From Janibacter terrae NBRC 107853 (lineage in GTDB: Bacteria; Actinomycetota; Actinomycetes; Actinomycetales; Dermatophilaceae), in the NCBI RefSeq assembly GCF_001591405.1, contig NZ_BCUV01000006.1, positions 682,001 through 746,000 of the forward strand: 64,000 bases of DNA. Direction: 5' to 3'. Each line of letters opens with the position of its first letter. Within the stretch, counting starts at the first letter, position 1. The translations under genes and the position numbers were made by a program. A model generated the notes under the pieces. The model was given only the letters and a program-made list of their open reading frames with translations, was not told where the DNA came from and ran no database searches. This document shows positions 46,701 through 54,527 of the stretch, one piece after another.

Positions 46701-47196
46701 GACCTGGCTCGAGGCGGCGGTCGCGAGCGACGCGGCCGCGTGGGCCCAGGAGCTCGGCGTCGAGCACGACGAGAGCGCCCTCGTCGTCGAGAGCAATGTC
46801 TTCCGCTACCGGCCGCACCCGCAGGTGCTCGTGCGCGCCGGCGCGCAGACCCGCGTCGTCGAGGTCCTGCGCCTCGTCGCCGCGGCCACCCTGACCGGCG
46901 CCCACGTCCTCGTCTCGGCGGACACCGCCGCCGGGCTGCCGAGCAGCATCGGGCACGTGCAGGTCGTCACCGAGACCGACGCCGCCCACCTCGCCCGTGC
47001 CTCCCGCGCCGCGGACGCCCGGGTCCGGGCGGTCGGCGGCGTGCCGGCCACGCTCGTCGACGAGCTCGTCGCCGCGGGCGTCGACGTCATCACCGGCGAG
47101 GTCCTGGCGACGGGACGACGCGAGCTCCTCCCCTTCGTCCGGGAGCAGGCGGTGAGCACCACCCGTCACCGCTTCGGTCACGTGGCCGGCGCCTGA
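43774..47196 (+). CDS. putA: Bifunctional proline dehydrogenase / P5C dehydrogenase PutA
   Basis: 1140 residues; oxidises proline to glutamate. The N-terminal PRODH barrel (~1-470) has VKGANLAMERVE and HNLYDVAAAH; the P5CDH domain (~510-980) has TPPWNFPVAIP, the NAD site and the catalytic Cys in GHAGQKCSAAS; a conserved C-terminal domain of ~150 residues follows. It lacks the ribbon-helix-helix DNA-binding domain of enteric PutA, so control must come from another protein, probably the neighbouring PucR. Mycobacteria use two separate proteins (PruB/PruA), so the fused form is notable. Confidence 0.96.
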   Translation: MTTTPAQTDPATAAFAPFVEDAITLAERWSAAAEAGETRREAQTTGQLAALLSDHAGLDLAVFFVDRVARPEDNTVAATALNRITASDASSFLGTLDRSLLGLGARAARIAPQVVVPAARARMKQMVGHLIVDARDPKLGKHLAAAREDGFRLNINLLGEAVLGEGEAASRTERTREILQRPDVDYASIKVSSLVSQISTWDTAGTVERCLTRLRPLYETARASTPHAFVNLDMEEYRDLEMTMEVFMALLSEPQFHDLEAGIVLQAYLPDALPALERLIEFATARRDAGGAPIKVRLVKGANLAMERVEAVLHGWEQAPYTTKADVDANYLRCIERALRPELAGALRLGVASHNLYDVAAAHLLAQHRGVQDALDVEMLQGMSPAQARAVRDEVGTVILYTPVVAPKDFDAAVSYLVRRLEETASPENYLHASFADDPGAMPDQEARFRASVEAIGSTPVGPRRSAERRPIGDVFANTPDSDPALPANREWAARAVAASRPEPTSPHLGSVAAVDEVVATGRDAHAAWAARPAAERADLLRRAAREIDARREELLAVMAAEAGKTVAEADPEISEAADFARYYADRALELADGAMADGARFTPFALTLVTPPWNFPVAIPIGGVLAALAAGSAVVIKPAPQTPVCVEATVDALHAAGIPRDVLQVVRTEQDEVGQHLVSHPGVDAVVLTGASETARLFAGWRAGREHGARVLGETSGKNALVVTPSADLDLAVADLVSSAFGHAGQKCSAASLGILVGSVATSERFRRQLVDAVESIAVGWPVDLGTRMGPVIEEPSGKLRRALTTLEPGESWLVEPRQLDDTGRLWSPGVKDGVRPGSFFHLTEVFGPVLGLMRADSLDEAIELQNATDFGLTGGLHSLDEGEIAHWTDAVAVGNAYVNRHITGAIVRRQSFGGWKASSIGPGAKAGGPNYVAQLGTWSAHGLPTKGGAVTSAVRATVDAQLASLGERVTEVERTWLEAAVASDAAAWAQELGVEHDESALVVESNVFRYRPHPQVLVRAGAQTRVVEVLRLVAAATLTGAHVLVSADTAAGLPSSIGHVQVVTETDAAHLARASRAADARVRAVGGVPATLVDELVAAGVDVITGEVLATGRRELLPFVREQAVSTTRHRFGHVAGA

Positions 47197-47203
47197 GCGC
47201 CCG

Positions 47204-47260
47204 CGAGACTCGGGTGATGGGCCCTATCCGACGTGGATAGCGGCCATCACCCGAGTCTCG
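47204..47260. terminator. Bidirectional hairpin between putA and cimA
   Basis: CGAGACTCGGGTGATGG pairs over 17 bp with CCATCACCCGAGTCTCG; a smaller ATCC/GGAT stem caps it. Confidence 0.85.
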
Positions 47261-47266
47261 AGCGCG

Positions 47267-48847
47267 TCAGCGCACGGGCACCCCGGCCCGCATCAGCCCG
47301 TAGGTGACGCCGTCGAGGAGCGCCGACCACGAGGCCTCGACGATGTTGGGCGCGACGCCGACGGTCGTCCACGAGGTGTGCTCGTCGCTGTGCTCGATGA
47401 GCACGCGGGTCGTGGCGTCGGTGCCGTGCGCGGCGTCGAGGATGCGCACCTTGTAGTCGATGAGCTCGATGCCCTCGAGCTCGGGGTAGACGACCGACAG
47501 CGCCTGCCGCAGTCCCTGGTCGAGCGCGTTGACCGGGCCGTTGCCCTCCCCCGTCGCGACGAGCCGCTGCCCGCCGGCGACGGCCTTGACGGTCGCCTCG
47601 GACAGCGCGTCGGCGCCGCCCTTGGCGTCGATCATGATCCGCCAGGACTCGATCTGCGCGTACTCCGGGGCGTCCTCCTCGAGCTCGCGGCGCAGCAGCA
47701 GCTCGAAGCTCGCGTCGGCCGCGTCGAAGGTGTACCCCTGCTGCTCGAGTGCCTTGACCCGCGCCAGGACCCGGGTCAGGGCGTCGTCGTCACCGGAGAG
47801 GTCGACGCCGAACTCGCGGCTCTTCAGCTCCACGGTCGCGCGCCCGGCCATGTCGGAGACGAGCATGCGCATGTCGTTGCCGACGTCCTTGGGCTCGATG
47901 TGCTGGTAGAGGTCGGGATCGACCTTGATCGCGCTCGCGTGCAGCCCGGCCTTGTGCGCGAAGGCTCCCGACCCCACGTACGGCTGCCGGGAGAAGTGCG
48001 GGAAGTTGGTCACCTCGCTCACCGCGTGCGCGATGCGGGTCGCGTCCTGGAGGCGGTGCGGCTCGACGAGGTCCACGCCGAGCTTGAGCTGGAGGTTGGC
48101 GACGACGGTGATGAGGTCGGCGTTGCCGGTCCGCTCGCCGTAGGCGTTGACCGTGCCCTGCACGTGGTCGGCGCCCGCCTCGACGGCGGCCATGGTGTTG
48201 GCGACGGCGCAGCCGGTGTCGTTGTGGCAGTGGACGCCGAGGCGCGCGCCGGTGGCGGCGATGACGTCCGCGACCGCGTCGCGGACCTGCCCCGGCAGCA
48301 TCCCGCCGTTGGTGTCGCACACCGCGACGACCTCGGCCCCGGCCTCGTGGGCGGCGCGCACGCAGGCCAGCGCGTAGTCGCGGTCGAGGTGGTAGCCGTC
48401 GAAGAAGTGCTCGCCGTCGACGATCACCGTGCGGCCCTGCTCGCGCAGGTGGGTCACGGTGTCGGTGATCATCGCGAGGTTCTCCTCGCGGGTGGTCCGC
48501 AGCGCACGCTCGACGTGGCCGGGGTGCATCTTGGCCACGAGGGTGATGACCTCGGCGCCCGAGTCGAGCAGCGCCTGCACCTGCGGGTCGCTGGCGGCGG
48601 ACCCGCCGGCCCGACGGGTGGCGCCGAAGGCCGCGAGGGTCGCGGTGTGCAGCTGCAGCTCGGTGCGCGCGCGGGCGAAGAACTCGGTGTCGTTGGGGTT
48701 GGCGCCGGGCCAACCCCCTTCGATGTGGGTGACGCCGAGGTCGTCGAGGTGACGGGCGATCGCCAGCTTGTCGACGACGGACAGGTTGATGCCCTCCTGC
48801 TGGGCACCGTCGCGCATGGTCGTGTCGTAGACGTGGAAGCCGTACAT
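47267..48847 (-). CDS. cimA: (R)-citramalate synthase
   Basis: Condenses pyruvate and acetyl-CoA to citramalate, giving a threonine-independent route to isoleucine through LeuCD and LeuB. 526 residues: YDTTMRDGAQQEG (HMGL active site), HCHNDTGCAVAN metal site, GTVNAYGERTGNADL, and a C-terminal LeuA-type regulatory domain (~390-526). The family length and GTVNAYGERTGN favour CimA over LeuA. A 190-nt leader with an attenuator lies upstream. Confidence 0.95.
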   Translation of the reverse strand: MYGFHVYDTTMRDGAQQEGINLSVVDKLAIARHLDDLGVTHIEGGWPGANPNDTEFFARARTELQLHTATLAAFGATRRAGGSAASDPQVQALLDSGAEVITLVAKMHPGHVERALRTTREENLAMITDTVTHLREQGRTVIVDGEHFFDGYHLDRDYALACVRAAHEAGAEVVAVCDTNGGMLPGQVRDAVADVIAATGARLGVHCHNDTGCAVANTMAAVEAGADHVQGTVNAYGERTGNADLITVVANLQLKLGVDLVEPHRLQDATRIAHAVSEVTNFPHFSRQPYVGSGAFAHKAGLHASAIKVDPDLYQHIEPKDVGNDMRMLVSDMAGRATVELKSREFGVDLSGDDDALTRVLARVKALEQQGYTFDAADASFELLLRRELEEDAPEYAQIESWRIMIDAKGGADALSEATVKAVAGGQRLVATGEGNGPVNALDQGLRQALSVVYPELEGIELIDYKVRILDAAHGTDATTRVLIEHSDEHTSWTTVGVAPNIVEASWSALLDGVTYGLMRAGVPVR

Positions 48848-48902
48848 GGTGGGTCTCTCGCTCGGGACGAAGGGGAGGCACTCGCCTCCCGCGGCAGTGT
48901 GA

Positions 48903-48918
48903 CACCTGCTCGTCGCGC
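48903..48918 (-). repeat. Arm C of cimA leader structure
   Basis: The minus-strand RNA here is the perfect 16-nt complement of arm B (49009-49024). It lies downstream of the attenuator terminator, about 55 nt before the cimA ATG. Confidence 0.6.
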
Positions 48919-48981
48919 CCGTCCGTGGCTGGGGTGTGCTCCGGACCCGTCTGCGTCTGCCGTTCCCTGCCCGACAAATGC

Positions 48982-49007
48982 AAAAGACCCCCCGGGTGTG
49001 GGAGGTC
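48982..49007 (-). terminator. Attenuator terminator in cimA leader
   Basis: GACCTCCC pairs with GGGGGGTC (8 bp including one G-U, stable only in minus-strand RNA), 6-nt loop, then TTTT. Sits about 30 nt after the leader-peptide stop. Confidence 0.75.
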
Positions 49008-49008
49008 C

Positions 49009-49035
49009 GCGCGACGAGCAGGTGGCTCGTCGCGC
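49009..49035 (-). promoter_or_regulatory. cimA leader hairpin (arms A and B)
   Basis: GCGCGACGAGC - 5-nt loop - GCTCGTCGCGC, 11-bp perfect stem starting at the leader peptide stop codon. Arm B together with the loop can instead pair with arm C over 16 nt. Confidence 0.7.
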
Positions 49036-49086
49036 CTAGATAATGAGCTCGGCCGCGGTGGCAGCCCGGGTCGTCATCTGCAGCAT
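49036..49086 (-). CDS. cimA leader peptide MLQMTTRAATAAELII
   Basis: 16 codons from the ATG at 49086, with AAGGTGA 7 nt upstream. It ends Leu-Ile-Ile-stop using CTC ATT ATC TAG; ATT is a rare Ile codon in this genome. The stop abuts the 5' arm of the hairpin, so a ribosome stalled for charged tRNA-Leu/Ile would cover arm A. Same design as known branched-chain attenuator peptides. A shorter version could start at the ATG at 49077. The stretch 49100-49155 upstream has no clear promoter box. Confidence 0.7.
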   Translation of the reverse strand: MLQMTTRAATAAELII

Positions 49087-49155
49087 CACCCGATCACCTT
49101 GGCACCACCGCCGCGAGGCATCACCCGACGTCCGCATGATGGGATCGCGGTGCCG

Positions 49156-49956
49156 TCAGGCGAGCCGGGCGAGGAGCCCTTCGAGGGTGACCGCGACGCC
49201 GTCCTCGTCGTTGGTCGGCACGCGATCGGTCGCGACGGCCAGCACCTCCTCGTGCGCGTTGGCCACGGCGAAGGAGCGCCCCGCCCACGTGAGCATCGGC
49301 AGGTCGTTGGGCATGTCGCCGAAGGCCCAGACGTCGGCCGCGTCGATCCCGAGCTCGGCGCACCACCCGGCGAGCGCAGCCGCCTTGGTCACCCCCGCCG
49401 CGGAGATCTCGGCGAGCCCGCCAGCCCCGGAGAAGGCGACGATCGCCCGGTCCCCCACGACCTCGGTGACGACGGCGATGAACTCCTCGTCGCTCAGGTG
49501 CGGGTTGCGCGCGAGCAGCTTGCCGACGGAGGCGTCGGTGAGCAGCTCGATCGAGGGCGTCGTCACGAGGTCCTCGGGGTGGTCGTGGATCGCGGCGAAC
49601 ATGCTCTCGGCGGCCAGCCCCGTGTGCCGCTCGGCGGCGAAGCCGGTCCCGGGCAGCTGCTCGCGCAGGTCGTGCACGATCTCGGTGACGACATCGCGCG
49701 GGATCGAGCGCACCCCGAAGATCCGCCGCTCCGCGACGTCGTAGCGGAAGGCACCGTTGCCGCAGAGCGCCACGCCGCGAGCCCCAACGACGTGCGCGAG
49801 CTCGTCGAGCCAGCGCGGCGGCCGGGCGGTGACCAGGACCGTCTCGAGGCCCGCGTCGGCGACGGCACGAAGGGCGTCGACCGAGCGTCCGGACACGCTC
49901 CCGTCACTGCGCAGCAGGGTGCCGTCGAGGTCGGTGGCGATGAGACGAGGGGTCAC
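49156..49956 (-). CDS. HAD-superfamily hydrolase, Cof type (IIB)
   Basis: 266 residues. Motif I LIATDLDGTLLRSDG, motif II VLVTARPP, and motif IV VWAFGDMPNDLPML with a C2B cap between. Cof-type HADs dephosphorylate sugar phosphates or flavin intermediates; the substrate is unknown. The GTG at 49956 places motif I at the N terminus as usual. It sits between ilvE and the cimA leader. Confidence 0.9.
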   Translation of the reverse strand: MTPRLIATDLDGTLLRSDGSVSGRSVDALRAVADAGLETVLVTARPPRWLDELAHVVGARGVALCGNGAFRYDVAERRIFGVRSIPRDVVTEIVHDLREQLPGTGFAAERHTGLAAESMFAAIHDHPEDLVTTPSIELLTDASVGKLLARNPHLSDEEFIAVVTEVVGDRAIVAFSGAGGLAEISAAGVTKAAALAGWCAELGIDAADVWAFGDMPNDLPMLTWAGRSFAVANAHEEVLAVATDRVPTNDEDGVAVTLEGLLARLA

Positions 49957-49994
49957 GTGGATCGGTGGCCGAGGGGGTTCGGCGAGGGTGCCGC

Positions 49995-51095
49995 TCAGAC
50001 CAGCCGGGTCATCCAGCCGCGCGTGTCCTCCGCGCGGCCGTACTGGATGTCGAGGAGGGCCTGGCGGATCTTGCGGGTGCACTCCCCGCCCCCTTCGCCG
50101 GCCGTGGACGGGGCCGAGCCACCGGCCCAGCGCAGCTCGCCCACGGGGGTGATGACCGCGGCGGTGCCGCACGCGAAGACCTCGGTGATCTCGCCGGAGG
50201 CGACGCCCTCGGTCCACTCGTCGATGCCGATGCGCGCCTCCTCGGGGGTCAGGCCGAGGTCGGGAGCGATCGCCAGGATCGAGTCGCGGGTGACGCCCTC
50301 GAGGATCGAGCCGGTGAGCGCGGGGGTGCGCAGACGGCCGTCCCTGGTGACGAAGAAGAGGTTCATCCCGCCGAGCTCCTCGATGTACGTCTGCGTCGAG
50401 GAGTCGAGGAAGACGACCTGGTCGCAGCCCTGCGCCTGGCCCTCGAGCTGGCCGGCGAGCGAGGAGGCGTAGTTGCCCCCGCACTTGGCGGCGCCGGTGC
50501 CGCCCGCGCCGGCGCGCGCGTAGTCACGACTCAGCCAGAGGTTGACCGGCTTGAGGCCGCCCGCGAAGTAGGCACCCGCGGGGCTGGCGATGACCGAGAA
50601 GGTCACCTCGTTGGCCGGCCGCACCCCGAGGAAGGCCTCGGAGGCGAACATGAAGGGGCGCAGGTAGAGGCTCATCTCGCCGCTGTCGGCGGCCGGCACC
50701 CACGCCTCGTCGATCTCGACGAGCGCCGTGATGGCCCCGATGAAGTCCTCCTCTGGCAGCACCGGCAGCGCGAGTCGCTCGCAGCTACGTGCCATGCGCG
50801 CGGCGTTGCGGTCGGGCCGGAAGGTCCACACGGAACCGTCCGCGTGACGGTAGGCCTTCATGCCCTCGAAGACCTCCTGCGCGTAGTGCAGGACGGCCGC
50901 CGCCGGGCTGACCTGCAGCGGCCCGAAGGGGCGCACCTCACCGGTGTGCCAGCCCTCCCCCTTCGTCCACGTCGCGGTGACCATGTGGTCGGTGAAGGTG
51001 GACCCGAACCCCGGGTTCGCGAGGACCGCCTCGCGCTCGGCGTCGGGAAGGGGGGCTTCGCTGCGGGTGGTCGTGAAGGTCAGCTCAGCGGTCAT
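49995..51095 (-). CDS. ilvE: Branched-chain amino acid aminotransferase
   Basis: Final step of Ile, Val and Leu synthesis. 366 residues, PLP fold type IV. EVFEGMKAYRH, LRPFMFASE, PLP lysine region TGAAKCGGNYASS and FACGTAAVITPVG are present. The ATG at 51095 is preferred over a frame extension of three residues. It follows leuB by 59 bp with nothing else in the gap. Confidence 0.97.
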   Translation of the reverse strand: MTAELTFTTTRSEAPLPDAEREAVLANPGFGSTFTDHMVTATWTKGEGWHTGEVRPFGPLQVSPAAAVLHYAQEVFEGMKAYRHADGSVWTFRPDRNAARMARSCERLALPVLPEEDFIGAITALVEIDEAWVPAADSGEMSLYLRPFMFASEAFLGVRPANEVTFSVIASPAGAYFAGGLKPVNLWLSRDYARAGAGGTGAAKCGGNYASSLAGQLEGQAQGCDQVVFLDSSTQTYIEELGGMNLFFVTRDGRLRTPALTGSILEGVTRDSILAIAPDLGLTPEEARIGIDEWTEGVASGEITEVFACGTAAVITPVGELRWAGGSAPSTAGEGGGECTRKIRQALLDIQYGRAEDTRGWMTRLV

Positions 51096-51154
51096 CGGTG
51101 GCACGTCTCCTCGGGGGTCTGGTGTGTTGCAGGCTACCCCCCGGGAGGGAGGCC

Positions 51155-52198
51155 TCAGAGCCGGCCGGCCACCGCGTCACCGATCGCGCTGGTCGACCGC
51201 TCGCCCGAGCGCTCGGCGAGGTCGGCGGCCACGGCCGCCTCGACCCGCTGGGCGTCCTCGGCGAGACCGAGGTGGTCGAGCAGCATCGCGGCGGAGAGGA
51301 TCGCGGCGGTGGGGTCGGCCTTGCCCTGGCCGGCGATGTCCGGGGCCGAGCCGTGGACCGGCTCGAACATGCTCGGGGCCTCGCGGGTGGGGTTGATGTT
51401 GCCGCTCGCGGCCAGGCCGATGCCGCCGGCGACGGCCGCGGCGATGTCGGTGATGATGTCGCCGAAGAGGTTGTCGGTGACGATGACGTCGAAGCGCGCC
51501 GGGTCGGTCGCGAGGAAGATCGTCGCGGCGTCGACGTGCTGGTAGGCGGTCTCGACGTCGGGGAACTCCGCGCCGACCTCGTCGACGGTGCGGCGCCACA
51601 GGTGGCCGGCGTTGACGAGCACGTTGTGCTTGTGGACGAGCGTCAGGTGCTTGCGCGGCCGGGCCTGGGCGCGGGCAAAGGCGTCGCGGACGACCCGCTC
51701 CACGCCGAAGCGGGTGTTGACGCTGACCTCGGTCGCGATCTCGTGCGGGGTGCCGACGCGCAGCGCGCCGCCGTTGCCGACGTACGGGCCCTCGGTGCCC
51801 TCGCGGACGACGACGAAGTCGAGCCCCTTGCTCGTCACGTGCTCCGCGAGCGGGCTCTGCACACCCGGGAAGAGCTTGGCCGGGCGCAGGTTGACGTAGT
51901 GGTCGAGCGCAAAGCGAAGGGGGAGCAGCACGCCGCGCTCGAGGACACCGGAGGGGACGGTCGGGTCGCCGATGGCGCCGAGCAGGATGCCGTCGTGGCC
52001 GCGCAGCTCGTCCACGACGGAGTCGGGCAGGGTCTCGCCGGTGCGGTGCCAGCGGGCGGCGCCCAGGTCGTACTCCGTGGTGCGGATGTCGACCCCGGTG
52101 GCGCCGAGGACCTTCAGGCCCTCCGCGACCACCTCGGGGCCGATCCCGTCGCCGCCGATGACGGCGATGTCAAAGCTCTTGGTCTGCGCGTCGGTCAT
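51155..52198 (-). CDS. leuB: 3-isopropylmalate dehydrogenase
   Basis: 347 residues; oxidative decarboxylation of 3-isopropylmalate (and erythro-methylmalate on the citramalate route). [23 protein letters not shown], the metal site [15 protein letters not shown] and the NAD-binding [12 protein letters not shown] are clear. The ATG is 6 nt after TAGCCT. Confidence 0.97.
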   Translation of the reverse strand: MTDAQTKSFDIAVIGGDGIGPEVVAEGLKVLGATGVDIRTTEYDLGAARWHRTGETLPDSVVDELRGHDGILLGAIGDPTVPSGVLERGVLLPLRFALDHYVNLRPAKLFPGVQSPLAEHVTSKGLDFVVVREGTEGPYVGNGGALRVGTPHEIATEVSVNTRFGVERVVRDAFARAQARPRKHLTLVHKHNVLVNAGHLWRRTVDEVGAEFPDVETAYQHVDAATIFLATDPARFDVIVTDNLFGDIITDIAAAVAGGIGLAASGNINPTREAPSMFEPVHGSAPDIAGQGKADPTAAILSAAMLLDHLGLAEDAQRVEAAVAADLAERSGERSTSAIGDAVAGRL

Positions 52199-52204
52199 GC
52201 GGTC

Positions 52205-52210
52205 AGGCTA
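52205..52210 (-). promoter_or_regulatory. -10 box of leaderless leuB promoter
   Basis: TAGCCT, 6-nt spacer, ATG at 52198. Confidence 0.55.
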
Positions 52211-52257
52211 TGCGGCCGTCCCGACATGTGAACCTCACGTCCCGCCATGCGGACGTC

Positions 52258-54099
52258 TCAGTCGACCTTGCGTGCGGCGCCCTTGTCGGCGGACTGAGCG
52301 AACTTCGCGAAGATCTTCAGCGCCGGGGAGACGGGACGCTCGCGGTCGACCGGGGCCCACCCCTTCGCGTCCTGCTCGGTGCGGCGGCGGGCGAGCTCCT
52401 CGTCGTCGACGAGGAGGTTGACCCGACGACCCGGGATGTCGAACTCGATGACGTCGCCGTCCTTGACCAGGCCGATCGCGCCACCGGAGGCGGCCTCCGG
52501 GGAGACGTGGCCGATGGACAGGCCGGACGAGCCGCCGGAGAAGCGCCCGTCGGTGATCAGGGCGCACTTCGGGCCGAGGCCGGTGCCCTTGAGGTAGGAG
52601 GTCGGGTAGAGCATCTCCTGCATGCCGGGGCCGCCCTTGGGGCCCTCGTAGCGGATGACGACGACCTCGCCCTCCTGCACCTGCTTGGACAGGATCATCT
52701 CGACCGCCGCCTCCTGCGACTCGGCGACGCGTGCCGGGCCGGCGAAGTTCCACTGGTGCTCGGGCACGCCGGCGGTCTTGACGATGCAGCCGTCGGGCGC
52801 GAGGTTGCCGTGGAGGACGGCCAGTCCCCCTTCGCTCGTGTAGGCGTGCTCGACGGAGCGGATGCACCCGGTCTCCGCATCCCGGTCGAGGGAGGACCAC
52901 CGGTTGGTCGACGAGAAGGCCTGCGTCGTGCGCACGCCGCCGGGCGCCGCGTGGAAGAGCTCGGTGGCCTTGGCCGACGTCGCGCCGGAGCGGATGTCCC
53001 AGTCGGACAGCCAGGAGTCGAGGTCGCGGCTGTGCACCGAGCGCACGCCCGCGTCGAGCATGCCGCCGCGGTGCAGCTCGCCGAGGATCGCAGGGATGCC
53101 GCCGGCACGGTGCACGTCCTCCATGTAGTAGTCGCCGCTGTTGGGCGCGACCTTGACCAGGCACGGGGTGACCCGCGAGAGCGCGTCGATGTCGTGCTGG
53201 TCGAAGTCGACCTCCGCCTCCTGCGCCGCTGCGAGCAGGTGGAGGATCGTGTTGGTCGAGCCGCCCATGGCGATGTCCAGGCGCATCGCGTTGGCGAAGG
53301 CCGGCTTGGTCGCGATCGAGCGCGGCAGGACCGACTCGTCGTCGCCGTCGTAGTAGTCGCGGCACAGGTCGACGACGAGCTTGCCCGCGTCGAGGAAGAG
53401 GTCCCGCCGGGCGCTGGCCGTGGCGAGCGTCGAGCCGTTGCCGGGGAGGGAGAGACCGAGCGCCTCGGTGAGGCAGTTCATCGAGTTGGCGGTGAACATG
53501 CCCGAGCAGGACCCGCACGTCGGGCAGGCGGCCTGCTCGATCGCGGTGATCTCCTCGTCGGAGACGTTGTCGTCCACGGCCTTGACCATCGCGTCGACGA
53601 GGTCGAGCCGGGTGTACGTCTCGCCGTCGTCACCGATGATCGCCTTGCCGGCCTCCATCGGGCCGCCGGAGACGAAGACCGTCGGGATGTTCAGGCGCAG
53701 CGCGGCCAGGAGCATGCCCGGCGTGATCTTGTCGCAGTTGGAGATGCACACGAGCGCGTCGGCGCAGTGCGCGTTCACCATGTACTCGATCGAGTCGGCG
53801 ATGACCTCGCGGCTCGGCAGCGAGTAGAGCATGCCGTGGTGGCCCATCGCGATGCCGTCGTCGACGGCGATGGTGTTGAACTCCTTGCCCACTCCCCCGG
53901 CCTCCTCGATGGCGCCGGCGACGAGCTGGCCCATGTCCTTGAGGTGGACGTGCCCCGGGACGAACTGGGTGAAGGAGTTGGCGATCGCGACGATCGGCTT
54001 GCCGAAGTCCCCTTCGCCCATGCCGGTCGCGCGCCAGAGGGCACGGGCACCGGCCATGTTGCGACCGTGGGTGGTGGTTCGGGAACGCAGCTCAGGCAT
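52258..54099 (-). CDS. ilvD: Dihydroxy-acid dehydratase
   Basis: 613 residues, the long (E. coli-type, iron-sulfur) form. Cysteine motifs [11 protein letters not shown] and [15 protein letters not shown], and the C-terminal [16 protein letters not shown]. Third enzyme of Ile/Val synthesis. The ATG is 6 nt after TACCGT, so it has its own leaderless promoter and is not part of ilvBNC. An upstream terminator (54151-54186) separates it from the 23-codon gene. Confidence 0.97.
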   Translation of the reverse strand: MPELRSRTTTHGRNMAGARALWRATGMGEGDFGKPIVAIANSFTQFVPGHVHLKDMGQLVAGAIEEAGGVGKEFNTIAVDDGIAMGHHGMLYSLPSREVIADSIEYMVNAHCADALVCISNCDKITPGMLLAALRLNIPTVFVSGGPMEAGKAIIGDDGETYTRLDLVDAMVKAVDDNVSDEEITAIEQAACPTCGSCSGMFTANSMNCLTEALGLSLPGNGSTLATASARRDLFLDAGKLVVDLCRDYYDGDDESVLPRSIATKPAFANAMRLDIAMGGSTNTILHLLAAAQEAEVDFDQHDIDALSRVTPCLVKVAPNSGDYYMEDVHRAGGIPAILGELHRGGMLDAGVRSVHSRDLDSWLSDWDIRSGATSAKATELFHAAPGGVRTTQAFSSTNRWSSLDRDAETGCIRSVEHAYTSEGGLAVLHGNLAPDGCIVKTAGVPEHQWNFAGPARVAESQEAAVEMILSKQVQEGEVVVIRYEGPKGGPGMQEMLYPTSYLKGTGLGPKCALITDGRFSGGSSGLSIGHVSPEAASGGAIGLVKDGDVIEFDIPGRRVNLLVDDEELARRRTEQDAKGWAPVDRERPVSPALKIFAKFAQSADKGAARKVD

Positions 54100-54105
54100 G
54101 GCCCC

Positions 54106-54111
54106 ACGGTA
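54106..54111 (-). promoter_or_regulatory. -10 box of leaderless ilvD promoter
   Basis: TACCGT, 6-nt spacer, ATG at 54099. Confidence 0.55.
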
Positions 54112-54150
54112 GTTCGCCGGTCCGGGCAGTGATACCGCGTCTCACATGCA

Positions 54151-54186
54151 GACCGCCCCTGCCCGCACGGCGCGGGAGGGGCGGTC
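54151..54186 (-). terminator. Terminator after the 23-codon gene
   Basis: GACCGCCCCT-G-CCCGC pairs with GCGGG-A-GGGGCGGTC, 15 bp with one internal G/A mismatch. It lies 19 bp after the small gene's stop. Confidence 0.8.
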
Positions 54187-54204
54187 AGTGGTTCGTGGGC
54201 TGGC

Positions 54205-54276
54205 TCACTCGCCGCTGTCGCGGCGGTCCAGGCTCTCCTGCAGGGCCCGGCGGGCCTCGGCTGCGTCGTCGCTCAT
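54205..54276 (-). CDS. 23-residue small protein
   Basis: An ATG at 54276 with AGGAG five nt upstream opens 23 codons ending in TGA. The peptide is charged and probably helical (MSDDAAEARRALQESLD then RRDSGE). Third positions are all G or C up to the stop except one. A strong hairpin follows. Not in any family I recognise; there is no membrane segment. Supported as a real gene by ribosome site plus terminator rather than homology. Confidence 0.6.
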   Translation of the reverse strand: MSDDAAEARRALQESLDRRDSGE

Positions 54277-54527
54277 GTCGGCTCCTCGTACGTGCGGGTG
54301 GGTCCGGTCGGGCACGACGTGGGTGGGGTGCCGGTGGTGCGAAGGGGGTGGCGCCGGGTGTGGCACCGATCGTGCGACGGTACGCCGCCCGGGTCCCGTA
54401 CCGATGCGCCATGTCCACCACCTGGACGCGCGTCTCGAGGTTCGGCTGGCAGACGTGGGTCGTCGTCACCGGGTCCCAGGGAAAATCGGAGGCGCGTGTC
54501 GATGGGTGGACATAGCCTTGACAGGTC
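54277..54527. other. 251-bp divergent region between small gene and ABC exporter
   Basis: Holds the exporter -10 (54513-54518) and a possible minus-strand TACCGT near 54379. Two overlapping short frames have coding-like third positions: a plus-strand one of 34 codons (54411-54515, four Trp) and a minus-strand one opening with GTG at 54469 (VTTTHVCQPNLETRVQVVD). At most one is real; I cannot choose. Confidence 0.4.
54513..54518 (+). promoter_or_regulatory. -10 box of ABC exporter promoter
   Basis: TAGCCT, 9 nt before the ATG at 54528. Confidence 0.5.
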
